A DNA stretch of 15,000 nt, from positions 97,501-112,500 of the forward strand of contig VIGQ01001235.1 in NCBI GenBank assembly GCA_009663005.1. The letters run 5' to 3'. Source of the DNA: Actinidia chinensis. Its lineage: Eukaryota; Streptophyta; Magnoliopsida; Ericales; Actinidiaceae. The notes below the pieces were generated by a model. That model was given only the letters and a program-made list of their open reading frames with translations. It searched no databases and was not told where the DNA came from. Positions 1-8,606 of this stretch are shown in pieces; the stretch's first letter is position 1, and every line of letters begins with the position of its first letter. The position numbers and the translations under genes were made by a program.

Positions 1-53
1 GATCCTAATATTACAAAAATCATAAGAACCTACTTGATTCTCTAACAACTCTA

Positions 54-512
54 GGATGTTGATAACGTTTTTATTTTTATTTTTATTTTTATTTTTATTT
101 TTTATTTTCATTTTGTTATAAAATAAACACTAAAAATATGTTTTGTGTTCACTTATTTTTAAACTATTAAAAATAAAAAAATATTTGTGTTTACCTTCTT
201 TTAAACTATTTTAAAAAAAATGGTGGCGGTGGTGGTGGAGACAGTGGCGTGGAGGTGGAGGAGGAGAGAGGATGTGGCTGGCGGCACAGTGGTGGTGTGG
301 AGGATGGTGGTTGTTGTTGAAAAAATTTGGATGAAAATTTTGGAAACAAAACAAAAACATATTTTTCTTATTTTCACTATTTTTAAAAATAGTAAAAATA
401 GTTTTGCCTTATTTTCATTTATAAATAGCAACACAAATAATTTTTTGTTTTTATTTATAAATGAAACAAAATAAAAATAAAAAAATAAAAATAAAACAGT
501 TAACAAACATCC
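54..512. mobile_element. MITE-like non-autonomous DNA transposon
   Basis: The two ends are imperfect inverted repeats. The left end begins GGATGTTGATAACG followed by T-rich (TTTTTA)n sequence. The right end, read on the minus strand, begins GGATGTTTGTTAACTG followed by the same T-rich pattern. Similarity continues inward through AT-rich arms with related words such as CTATTTTTA. The 459-bp length, AT-rich arms and absence of a transposase fit a miniature inverted-repeat element. I see no clean target-site duplication: the flanks are CTCTAG on the left and GAGCTAG on the right. The superfamily (hAT or Mutator-like) therefore stays open. Short open frames inside are low-complexity and not credible genes. 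Confidence 0.6.
219..312 (+). repeat. GGTGG-rich minisatellite core inside the MITE-like element
   Basis: A purine-rich, G-skewed stretch made of repeated GGTGG, GGAGG and GTGGTGG words sits between the two AT-rich arms. Its base composition is unlike everything around it in the first kilobase. It has the look of slippage-expanded simple sequence, and translation gives only V/W/R-rich low complexity. It could form G-quadruplex structures, but this is inference. Confidence 0.55.
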
Positions 513-967
513 GAGCTAGATTGTCTAGAACTTCATGTCCTTTGGCAAAACTCTTGCTACTCGATCTGAAATGGTGGAGCAAATCAATTTCTCGTTATTA
601 TTGGTTTGTTTTTGACATCTTGAGCAACGAAAGCAAAATAAACTTGTTTGGAGTTGAGTACAGAGCCTTTACTGATTGAGCACCTGCTTCAATCTTCTTT
701 CAGTCTATATCATCCAACAAAAAAATATTACAATCCCAGCATTGATTCTCCTTCCAGATCCCCTAAATAAACAGCAGAATTGTATCCGCTGATTGCTTTG
801 TCAGCACACCCTGACACCCTGCAACCAGACAAATCCAAAGTAGCCTCTCTTTCAGTACGTTATCATTTCTGTTTCCTCTCACCATCGTCATCGTTAGCTT
901 AAAACTCGAATTAATTTCTCTGAATGATTGTCTTCAAAACTGCAATTCTTAAGCAAAGGACGGGGTA
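513..967. other. Non-coding flank, no recognisable gene
   Basis: AT-rich sequence with stop codons in all frames at short intervals. I see no repeat, RNA gene or transposon end here. The stretch near 520-680 has mixed composition but no protein that I recognise. Confidence 0.5.
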
Positions 968-1165
968 ATGAGCGAAATCACTTTGACCCCCAACCTTGCA
1001 GGTAAACCGCAGATACCTGCAAACCAACCACGAGCCACAAGTATTGGGGAAGTCAGGATACTGCTAGCAGGAGTTGAACACAAGACCTCCGGTATTATTG
1101 TTGATCCCAGTGACAACCATAAATTGCTGGGCAATCTGGTGTGTTTCATTTCTTGCTTTTCATAA
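968..1165. other. Short unrecognised open stretch with a perfect hairpin
   Basis: About 190 bases are open on both strands (65 codons on plus from 968, 66 codons on minus from 1149), with more balanced base composition than the flanks. Neither translation matches a family I recognise, and being open on both strands suggests a relic or chance. A perfect inverted repeat lies at 996-1022: TTGCAGGTA, a 9-base loop, then TACCTGCAA. A decayed transposon or LTR fragment is as likely as a host exon. Confidence 0.25.
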
Positions 1166-3180
1166 AGCGCAACAAACTCCCCATTATATAGTACATAGTG
1201 ATGACTCTCCTTTCGACTTCATGTCGATGCCATTGAGCTATTCATTCAGAATTCAATAGATATTCCTTTGACCAAATCGAGTGTGAGGTGAGAGGCAAAC
1301 ATCTGGTTTAATATCTCATAGTCCAAGAAAAAAAAATTATCTGCAAATAGGATTTACTTGCACCACTTTTTATTCCAAGTCTATTGCAATGGTCTATATA
1401 CAGTGACATTCTCCAAAGGAAAAAAATTCAAAACCTAAAAGGAATAGGTTAAACTATTCCTCTAATGATTACTTCCTAAAGACAAATCAGGTCCCAATCA
1501 TGAACCTCCCTTCTTTCTCTCTTCTTGAAAAGATACCATCGGAGTTATGGTGCCAAAAAATAGCATGAGCAAGCTGCTCTGGTGTATATAGGAATACTGA
1601 AAGAGTCTGCCTTGGGAAAATGCTACATATTTTCTGCATATCCCATTCCCCTCAGTCTTTCCATTTATTGGATCAGCCACTTTCACAACCTGATTGGATT
1701 GTAGGAATGGAAAACTCCTAGCTGACTTCCAACCAACGGTCTTTGCATGCATGAATTTATTGTCGGTTCCCAACAAATGCTCAATTTTTCGCAGTCTCCT
1801 AATGTTTTACCACCCTGAAAGAACATTGTTGGAGCTTGTAATACCAAACAAAATTAAACTGATTTTTATTACGTTGCATATATACAATAATACCCTCTAA
1901 TTAGTCAATACCAATGGTAACTACCAGAAACTTCCTGGTTCTTGTCTTAGTATTTTTATATCTTTCATTTTTCCCTCTTTGTGGCTAGCAGTCATTGTTT
2001 TAATATTCAGACTGACTGCTATAGGAAGTGAACCAGAGTGGCTGCAGGTTGAACCTTTGAAGTTTGAACAAATGACTCAATCAGTTTGGTTTATTAATTG
2101 TATCGTTCAGCAATGAACCAGAGTGGACCATGGTGTACCTTTGCGAATATTGGGATTTTTTCCCGTGGAAATCATATTAACGGGATGCACTTTGCTATTG
2201 TTAAGAAACCATATAAACTCATTTAGCATCTCTATTTTGTTTGGGGTGTTTTTTTTTTCCTATTTTTTGGGGTGGAGGGCGGAGAAACACAGCCACATTT
2301 ACATCATCGATTCTTGTCAATTGTTTCTTCTTCTTTTTTTTTTCTTTTCTTTTGTTTTATATTTTGGTAAATTACACTTTGCCCACTTAATAGTGACGGA
2401 GTTTGTCCCGTTTCCCACTTTGGCACTTGAATTTTTCCCCCCCACAATTTCATCCTATTAATTTTTCACACTTTGCTCAAATTGGTAATTTCTGCCCAAT
2501 TTTAAGAAGTTTTCCATGCGAGTGCCACCTTGCGCCATCTATGCCAACCAATATACAAACAATCGACACCCATGCCATACCCACAATTAGGCCTAAACCA
2601 AGATTCATCTTTCTCTCTCTCTCTGAAACCTTAACGAGAGACATATACTAGCGTCACTTACGCCACCCCTCCATACCATCTCGCCACGGTATTGTGCTCA
2701 CTTTAGCTGTTAAAAAAGTATTCATAGTCGCGATTGAGATTAATAAGTTTTTTAAATTATGAATAGAGTTAAAAATAAGGTGCACTCTTATTGGGCCTTG
2801 CGATTGAGCTTGAGGCACACACTTCATGCACTTTAGTTGCAATTCTTCACCGTTGCAGCTTTACCCTCGCCTCGCTTTGCGCTTAGGCGTGCTTTTTAAA
2901 ACACTTGGGGGAAGGTATTGGGGTTGGGCAATGACAGGATGTGCAGAGGGAAGAAGAAGAAGAAGAGAGGGGTAAGCTTTGTATTCCAGGTCATTTCTAG
3001 ATGCCCTTGTTCCCTCCTCCCTCTAGAACCCTATGGTTCCTCTTGCTCATTTCCACAATTTTGACAATACAGTTTAAAACATTGGCTTCTTGTCAATGTA
3101 TCCCTCGCGCATTGACACCCCTATATGGTAGTTAGAGTAGTTTCTTCTTTCCGTTAGGATATATGTGATTAGGGAATAAT
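1166..3180. other. Long intergenic stretch with simple repeats and possible old transposon debris
   Basis: No gene can be supported here. Visible items are a CT microsatellite near 2608-2623, a pyrimidine run near 2325-2350, and a GAA/GA tract near 2951-2970. The 2367-2520 stretch reads like the end of a common plant transposon (AAATTACACTTTGCCC followed by CACTTTGGCACTTG-type phrases), without a matching second end. At 2780-2900 there are GCCTTG and CGCCTCGC / GCTTAGGCG words ending in TTTTTAAAACA, a pattern common in dispersed plant repeats. A minus-strand 92-codon open frame at 1498-1776 has no recognisable domain. Confidence 0.4.
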
Positions 3181-3205
3181 AAGGCCTGTGCTGTAATCAG
3201 AGGCC

Positions 3206-3490
3206 ATGGACCAGGATGGTGAGCAGTGCCAACTTATGATCCTGTCGTCCAAGACGCGGCACATCATGCTGTGGAAGAGCATCCAGCAGAGGTCTAACTC
3301 ACTGTCCCCGTATGAACTGCTACAGATCCTTCTGGTTAAGGCTGAGGTCGGAAATATCCTAATTTAATTATATCATCAAATTCTTCCTTGGCAAATTCAT
3401 AGTTCGTTTCTCTCTCACTCTTTCTCTGAGTTCTATTTGTACTGAAGAAGCTGGCAATGCCGTTGAAAAATTTCGGTCTGGTCAATGCAG
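3206..3490 (+). CDS. Candidate host gene fragment: one or two short exons, function unknown
   Basis: An ATG in good plant context (GCCATGG) opens 53 codons to a stop at 3365. The translation is mixed and globular-looking (CQLMILSSKTRHIMLWK, then SPYELLQILLVKAE), unlike the low-complexity frames around it. A possible donor at 3347 (GAG|GTCGGA, weak) is followed by AT-rich sequence with a pyrimidine tract and AGs at 3446-3450. A strong donor GTAAGT lies at 3491. That would make an intron of about 100 bases and a second exon ending at 3490. The phase that gives the most protein-like second exon does not join the first exon cleanly, so the model is unresolved. I see no further exons downstream. 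It may be a 5' gene fragment, a pseudogene or a chance open frame. I do not recognise the protein. Confidence 0.27.
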
Positions 3491-4089
3491 GTAAGTGAAG
3501 ATTCCACCCATTTTGCTATGCTTCTAAAGGTTAGGAAGGAACCAAAGAAGAGAAGTTTAAGGTAATAATAAATAAGAGCATGGAAGGAAAGTTTTATTTG
3601 AACCAGTGGAAACCGATCACTCCTGATAGTATTTCCTTTTTCCATTGTGCTAAAAATATGTAAATAATAAAAATATGTAAATAAACACTTTCTCTCGTGT
3701 GTTAGTAGTGTACTGATTGCTTTCTCATTTTACGCTGATAGAACTCGAAAGAAAACTGGCTGTCACTTAGCATGCTAGTAGTGAAAACCGCACTCCGTTT
3801 GTGCTGTTAAATAAATAAACTGTACTCCTGGTTTTCTTACAATTATACTTTATTTCCCTATACTGCTCGCTTTGCTTTTAGTGAAGCCATATAGTTCATG
3901 TTGGAAGGTCTGCATATTTATCTTTTGGAAATTTGTGAGACACAAGTCTGATTGTTTTTATGGTTTCTATGGTTTTATGTATGATGCAATTATGAAGTTC
4001 TCAGTGTCCATGGATGATTGTCTTAGGAGAAAGAAAGGTTGTGAAAATTAGTTACTCAATTTTTGGGGGATAGTTTATTAGTTGGTAAT
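3491..4089. other. AT-rich non-coding stretch between candidate exon and retrotransposon
   Basis: Nothing coding is visible. It could be intron or 3' sequence of the candidate gene upstream, or plain intergenic DNA. It ends where similarity to the second LTR copy begins. Confidence 0.4.
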
Positions 4090-4926
4090 TGTGGGGTAGT
4101 GAATATGTAGAGAGAAAAAAGGAAATCGAAGATAGACACCTGCGGCGATCCTACGGCTGCTTAAAAGCCGCAACCCGGTCGTCCAGTTAGCTGATGATAC
4201 ACCTCCTGTGACCACCACGACAATGAGACTGGCCGCCGGAGCTGTTTCTGGGAACAACTCTTCGACGGTCAAGTTAAACCTTAAGAATCTTAGAGAGAGA
4301 GAGTCTTTTTCTTAGTCCGATTGCACATACCTCTCTGAGAACCTTTGCATCCCCTTTTGAGTTCCTGCCCCACGTGCAGCCGCCCAACGCTAGCCGTCAT
4401 ATCACTCGATAGGCTAGGGTTCGATGCGTGTCGATAAGTGCTAGCCGTTGTGTTAGTGGAGTAGGTTGTTGACCCCGTCATACCTTTGAGGCGTGGCTGG
4501 TCGCTAATGATCAACTACCAGTGTCTCCATCGACGGCATGGTGGCTGACAGAAGGCGTTTTTGTCATGCAAGTCACTTCTGTCCCTTGGCATCTCTTCGA
4601 AATTACACCAGCTGCCATCCATCCAAGTTTTTGCCACAGTCTTTGTTCTGAGCTCGTTGACGAGTGGCACCTCGGATCCAACAAAAGCTTTGTCTTAGAT
4701 GGTATCTTTAATCTCGACTGTACCGAGCTTCGGCGCAGATAGTCTCCGAGCTCCCTGGACTCGGTTAGATGGGAGCACAGTGCCTTAAGCAAGCCGCGGT
4801 TCTTGTCGAACACGAACCAAACTCCGGCGCAGAGGGTGACCGAGCTTGCTCACTAGCGATTAGCGAGTTCGAGGTCCCTGACCTAGCAAGGTCTGGTGAC
4901 GTAATCGTGTAGTTTGTCCCCTCACA
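4090..4926 (-). repeat. 3' LTR of the Tat-like element (boundaries approximate)
   Basis: The part at 4090-4515 aligns in order with 11761-12135. GCCGGAGCTGTTT at 4235 and GACGGTCAAGTTAA at 4264 are 29 bases apart here, and the same words are 29 bases apart in the other copy. GCTAGCCGTT recurs at 4440, and a GTTGACCC word follows in both. The low-coordinate edge is set at TGTGGGG, which reads CCCCACA on the sense strand and so ends in CA. The high-coordinate edge is inferred: the sense strand has a purine-rich GAGGGAAAAT (4929-4938) followed by TGTGAGGGGAC (4916-4926), a plausible polypurine tract plus LTR start. A CACGTG lies at 4371-4376. The TATA box seen in the other copy is degenerate here. 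Confidence 0.55.
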
Positions 4927-4938
4927 ATTTTCCCTCAG
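4927..4938 (-). other. Possible polypurine tract next to the 3' LTR
   Basis: On the minus (sense) strand the bases read CTGAGGGAAAAT immediately before a TGTGAGGGGAC that could open the LTR. In LTR retrotransposons such a tract primes plus-strand DNA synthesis. The call depends on the inferred LTR edge and is tentative, since the matching part of the other LTR is not in the window. Confidence 0.35.
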
Positions 4939-5060
4939 TTCGCACGAGCTAGGTTGATGCTCACTGAGGCCGCGTGAACTGGACGTGTTTGCCCCCTTAG
5001 GGTTGCTTGGCGGCCAAGTTAGTGCCTGCTAGCTGTCTTTCCTTCATTTGGCTATGTCAC

Positions 5061-5070
5061 TATATCATAA
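5061..5070 (+). promoter_or_regulatory. Possible TATA box for the antisense gene
   Basis: CTATATCATAAATG lies between the inferred LTR edge and the probable 5' leader of the plus-strand gene. A CACGTG (G-box core) lies downstream at 5191-5196. Position and sequence fit a plant core promoter, but this is only a motif match. Confidence 0.3.
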
Positions 5071-5461
5071 ATGCTAGTGGCCAGGTGTCAAAATGTGGCG
5101 GGGCTATAGGCACACCTCAGCCCATTCATTGAGATCCCCCGTCTGCTCCACTTGGTTCCTTGTTGAGAACGCGTACTGGGCGGTTCGCCACACGTGCGTG
5201 TCCTGTGGGCCCCCATGGGTGTTTACTTGTGCGTTTTGCTTGCCTGCGCCCACTGAGACACGTTCTAGAAAATTTCTGCCTCTTCTTTCAATCACCTCCT
5301 TATTTGGTGGGCCACAGTCCCTTCTTTTCGTTGTCGTATTTTGGAAGTTTCAAGAGCGTGTTCAGAAGAAGAAAATTATCCCCTTACTCCGCTGCATCCA
5401 TTCGACAACCTCCTTAACCACTGCTTTGGCCTTCGTCGGTGCTTCCCGAACCTAGCCCCTG

Positions 5462-5877
5462 GTAAGTCTCAGGTCATCTATTTCTTGCATTCTGTGTTTC
5501 GTATTGATGTTGGTCTCGTCTGCGGCTCCACCCTCGGAGTTTGCTTTTGTGTCCGTGTTTTTCCTAGTATTTCGCCCTTTCTCGCTTTTGTGTGTTTTAT
5601 GTCTATGCGGGTTGGCTCTGATTTGACCCGTTTCCCCCAAGGGGAAAGGCGTTGCTTGCTACTTTGCAACATCCGTGGCCTAAGGGTTTTGTCCCTTAGG
5701 CCTTTCTGTTGCCGAGGCAGGTCCGAGACAATAGGAGGGTCTGGCAGTTCCCTTAGCGACACACATCCTTATTGATGTGGGAGCCCAGCACTCCGAACGA
5801 GCTTGTCTTAAAATATCTCATAGCTCATCATGACTGGTTGGCTGAGCTCGTTCTAACTCACTTGTTTTTGCTCCCAG
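5462..5877 (+). other. Probable leader intron of the antisense gene
   Basis: A strong donor (CTG|GTAAGT) at 5462 pairs with an acceptor after a pyrimidine-rich stretch (TTTTTGCTCCCAG) ending at 5877. Four bases later an ATG occurs. The 416-base intron would separate a 5' leader exon (from about 5090) from the coding part. Near its 3' end it carries GAGCTCG followed by CTAACTC (5844-5858), words shared with the 79-bp repeat arrays downstream. Open frames across 5093-5775 are not protein-like and I read them as leader and intron. Confidence 0.45.
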
Positions 5878-6464
5878 AACATGGAATTGAACTGAGCTCA
5901 ACTATTGGTCTGCGATGATAGGGCCTTGGAGAAATTTAGAACTATTCACGACCTCCTCGCGATTGTCACGATTGAGCATCCCGGGCCCAATGACATTCCC
6001 CACATAGCGGCAGAGAGAGACCTGACCACATCCAGTTTGCACTTGGCTAATCCACCAAGTCTTTCTCTCCTCTCCTCGTCCATTTCCTTTATCCCAATCC
6101 TTACTTCTTTTCTTTCCTCACTCCTGGTGTCCTTCCCTTTATGCCGGTGTTGGTAAACGTTGTTCGCACCGTGCTTGCGGGTGGACGATGATGAACATTT
6201 TAGTTAAGCTTTTTAGTGTGTCTGACCTTTTTCACATATACACGGTGATTCTACCCAAGAAGGAGCCGAGCAACCCTTTTTATAGTGGCAATCACTACCT
6301 GCGTCTGAGGGATCCCAGTCAGCCGCAGACGAGGTTGGTCACCTGCAGCTCGGACAAGGATATGTTCTTGGATGAATTGGTCTAGGTTTAGGGCTCTTGG
6401 GAATTCCAACCTGGGGATGACGACCTTTGGTCATTTCCTAGGTACAACGGAAGCCTTCCTGATA

Positions 6465-6553
6465 GTGAGTGTTTCCCTAGTTCGCATCCTTCATATTTTG
6501 TAATTCCACCATCTTGCCATCTGTGTTGATATTCACTCTTGTTGCTCATGTAG
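6465..6553 (+). other. Probable second intron of the antisense gene
   Basis: The donor GATA|GTGAGT at 6465 and the acceptor CTCATGTAG ending at 6553 enclose 89 AT-rich bases. Removing them keeps one frame on both sides: the codons before read SLPD and the codons after continue as FNDKFKCRFDD with a split codon between. Preserved phase across the junction is good support for a real intron. Confidence 0.6.
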
Positions 6554-7232
6554 GGTTCAATGATAAGTTCAAATGCCGCTTCGACGATTGTAAAGAGGCT
6601 ATTCGTGCTGCAACAATAGGCAAGAGTCTAGGAATGTAGACGCGCTCCTTGAATACGAACCGTATTACCGGCACAGAATCCCACGTAGGACTGCGAATTT
6701 CATAAGGGCTAGCTTGCCTTCACTACGGATAGAGGGTCGAGCTCCACGATGCGAGGCCTTTAGTCTTGAGGTGTCCACCGCACCCCACAAGGAGGTAACA
6801 CCGTGAGCTCATCGAGTCGAAGCTCTCCGATCACGTCGGCGATGAAGAGGAGGAAGAAAACTCCAGCAACTGTTTCTGAACAAGTAGCGGGTCAAGTGGT
6901 TCCCATGCCTGATTTTGAGGGTATGTCCTCTCCCATTCCTATTTCGAGTTCGGACAGCGAGGACAACTTAGTCCTTTGGGGGGTCTCCAAAGAGGCCTCG
7001 GAATGAAACAAGTTCAGTCGGCACTGCCGACCTCTAAAATCCCAACTTTCTACTTGTGAGCTCAGTAGACAAGTGACGGTCGCTGATTCTGCTTGAGATC
7101 TCAACACCAGCTTGGCTTTTGCATGAGAAGTTATGTTGCCCTGTGACTCTGTCGTTCTTTTTCGATGAGTCCTGGGATTCGCTGAGGAACTTGCTGGTGA
7201 TGCAGCACGTTCAAGTCAGCATTATGACTTTG

Positions 7233-7289
7233 GTATTACCTAATTCATATGACAAGTACTCAAGCTCTTTCATGCATTTTTGATTGTAG
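7233..7289 (+). other. Probable third intron of the antisense gene
   Basis: The donor (TTTG|GTATTA) at 7233 and the acceptor TTTTTGATTGTAG ending at 7289 enclose 57 bases. Splicing keeps the frame from LLVMQHVQVSIM into LQRAMATANQ. The length is short for a plant intron, so part may have been lost, but the acceptor is typical and the phase is kept. Confidence 0.5.
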
Positions 7290-7964
7290 GGCCTTCAGAG
7301 GGCGATGGCGACCGCGAACCAAATGGCGGAGTACTCGGCCAAGCTGAAGCATGCCAAAAAGAGAATAGAGGCCGATGCAAACAAAGTAAAACTTGCACTG
7401 GCCGACATCATCCAGCTAAAGGCCGACCTGGTCCTCGCAGAGCAGGCTCGGGATGCAAGCTACGCGTGTTGTAGTCCAAGCTCAAGAGAAGGCAGCTACT
7501 ACAGAAGCCGCTCTCGTGAGCTTTAGTGGTGGCATGTGGCCCCATGTACAAGCGGGTTTTCACCCGGGGGGCCAATCGGACCGGGACCACTACAACAGGC
7601 AAGTCGCCGAGGTTCAGTCGGAGTCCTTTTTGGAAGGTTGGCTGTCTTGCTTGAAAGAACTCGGCGTGCCTGAAGACAATCCAGCATAGACCTGTGCCGC
7701 CCCATTCTAGAGTTCCCTGAGTCCCCCATGCCTTATTCCCCAATGGTTCTTCTTGGCTTTGATGAGGAAGAGTTCCTAAACAGGCCTGAGGAAGATGAGA
7801 TTGCTTTTGATCCTTCCCCTAACCTCGCCGCAGCCCCGGACATTGAAGTTGCTGATCCTGCGAAGGAGGTCAAAGGAGCGGTTGCTGAGGCGCCCGGGGA
7901 ATAGCCTACCGAGGATACGGGGGTTGATGATGGCGACGATGTAGATCAGAGCTCCACTCCTTAA

Positions 7965-8221
7965 GTTTTATCATGCTTTTTGTTGTTTTGGTTTACCCAA
8001 GGTTGTAAAGACTTACTTTTTCTTTTTTTGCAATGGAACTTTACTTCTGCACTTTGTTTCGATTTTTTCCTTATGTAAAGCATTCTTTAACGGCCTGTCG
8101 AAATTATCGTTTCTGGTTTGGAGGTTTTAGGTCGTCTGTCCCTTCACTCTGGTAGAGTGCACCTTGGCAAGACTTATGGATCAAGGACTCGACTTTTTCC
8201 CCTCGTGGCTTTTGCCAAGAG
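7965..8221 (+). other. Probable 3' untranslated region of the antisense gene
   Basis: T-rich, non-coding sequence follows the TAA and runs up to the first tandem array. No perfect AATAAA is present. GTAAAG words and T-rich stretches are all that can be pointed to. Confidence 0.35.
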
Positions 8222-8606
8222 CACAAAGGATTATTCCTCAGGGTTGAGTTCGGTGCTCGCTTGGAGCTCAGCTAACTCCCCATCATGTCTCTGGCAAAGT
8301 GTCTCCTGACCAATCGTGCGGGATTGGTTCGGAGCTCACGTCGAGCTCGGTTAACCCTTCTACGATTTTTGGCTAGTACACAAAGGAAACTGCTAGGGAT
8401 TGAGTTCGGTGCTCGCTTGGAGCTCAGCTAACTCCCCATCATGTCTCTGGCAAAGTGTCTCCTGACCAACGTGTGGGACTGGTTCGGAGCTCGCATCATC
8501 AGCGTGGCTAACTGAGTCCATTTTTTTGGGTAGGCACACAGAGGAAATTGCTCGGGATTGAGTTCGGTGCTCGCTTGGAGCTCAGCTAACTCCCCATCAT
8601 GTCTTA
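8222..8606. repeat. Tandem array 1: ~157-bp units, each two ~79-bp monomers
   Basis: The GTTCGG start of each monomer occurs at 8248, 8327, 8404, 8482 and 8562, spaced 79, 77, 78 and 80 bases. A 47-base core is identical in three places (8244-8290, 8400-8446, 8558-8604) and includes GGAGCTCAGCTAACTCCCC. The alternate monomers (8327, 8482) are more diverged, so the array is a higher-order repeat of period 156-158. Identity continues past the core into CTGGCAAAGTGTCTCCTGAC in the first two units. The third unit breaks off after ATGTCT at 8604. Confidence 0.9.

Larger units (their letters stand above)
5878..7964 (+). pseudogene. Antisense gene of the Tat-like element (putative gypsy-type transposon domain protein), broken
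   Basis: This is a multi-exon relic on the strand opposite to the integrase. Its N-terminal part (5905-6156) has LEKFRTIHDL and HPGPNDIPH. The next segment (6188-6464) has FHIYTVI and, after two TAGs at 6383 and 6389, GSWEFQPGDDDLW. These resemble plant proteins with the 'putative gypsy type transposon' domain (Pfam Transposase_28, from memory). Later come a serine- and lysine-rich linker (6803-7006), a coiled-coil-like helix rich in A, K, E and Q (7305-7460), a conserved-looking YNRQVAEVQSESFLEGWLS segment (7590-7660) and an acidic tail (7743-7961) ending in TAA at 7962. Frames change near 6157, 6625, 6804, 7100, 7460 and 7690, and a further TAG lies at 7902. The ATG at 5881 meets a stop after four codons; 5905 gives the longer frame. 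Its biochemical role is unknown. It cannot now make a full product. Confidence 0.6.

Noticed and set aside
201..506. Open frames on both strands across the MITE-like element
   Set aside because: The translations are low-complexity (F/L/K-rich or V/W/R-rich) and follow directly from the T-rich arms and GGTGG core.
1498..1776. Minus-strand 92-codon open frame
   Set aside because: It has an ordinary amino-acid mix but no motif I recognise and no supporting splice sites, so it was not called as a gene.
2367..2520. Possible transposon end (AAATTACACTTTGCCC)
   Set aside because: I could not find a matching inverted end or target duplication.
2123..2651. Two overlapping plus-strand frames of 112 and 82 codons
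   Set aside because: They are rich in F, L, S and P from pyrimidine-rich DNA with no domain-like pattern.
4511..4813. Frames on both strands across 4511-4813
   Set aside because: They lie within the inferred U3 of the 3' LTR and are open on both strands, with no recognisable domain.
5093..5775. Plus-strand frames of 120 and 144 codons and minus-strand frames opposite
   Set aside because: They cross the GTAAGT donor at 5462 and read as leader and intron of the antisense gene, not protein.
7408..7743. Minus-strand 111-codon frame
   Set aside because: It is the shadow of the plus-strand antisense-gene exon, whose translation is much more protein-like.
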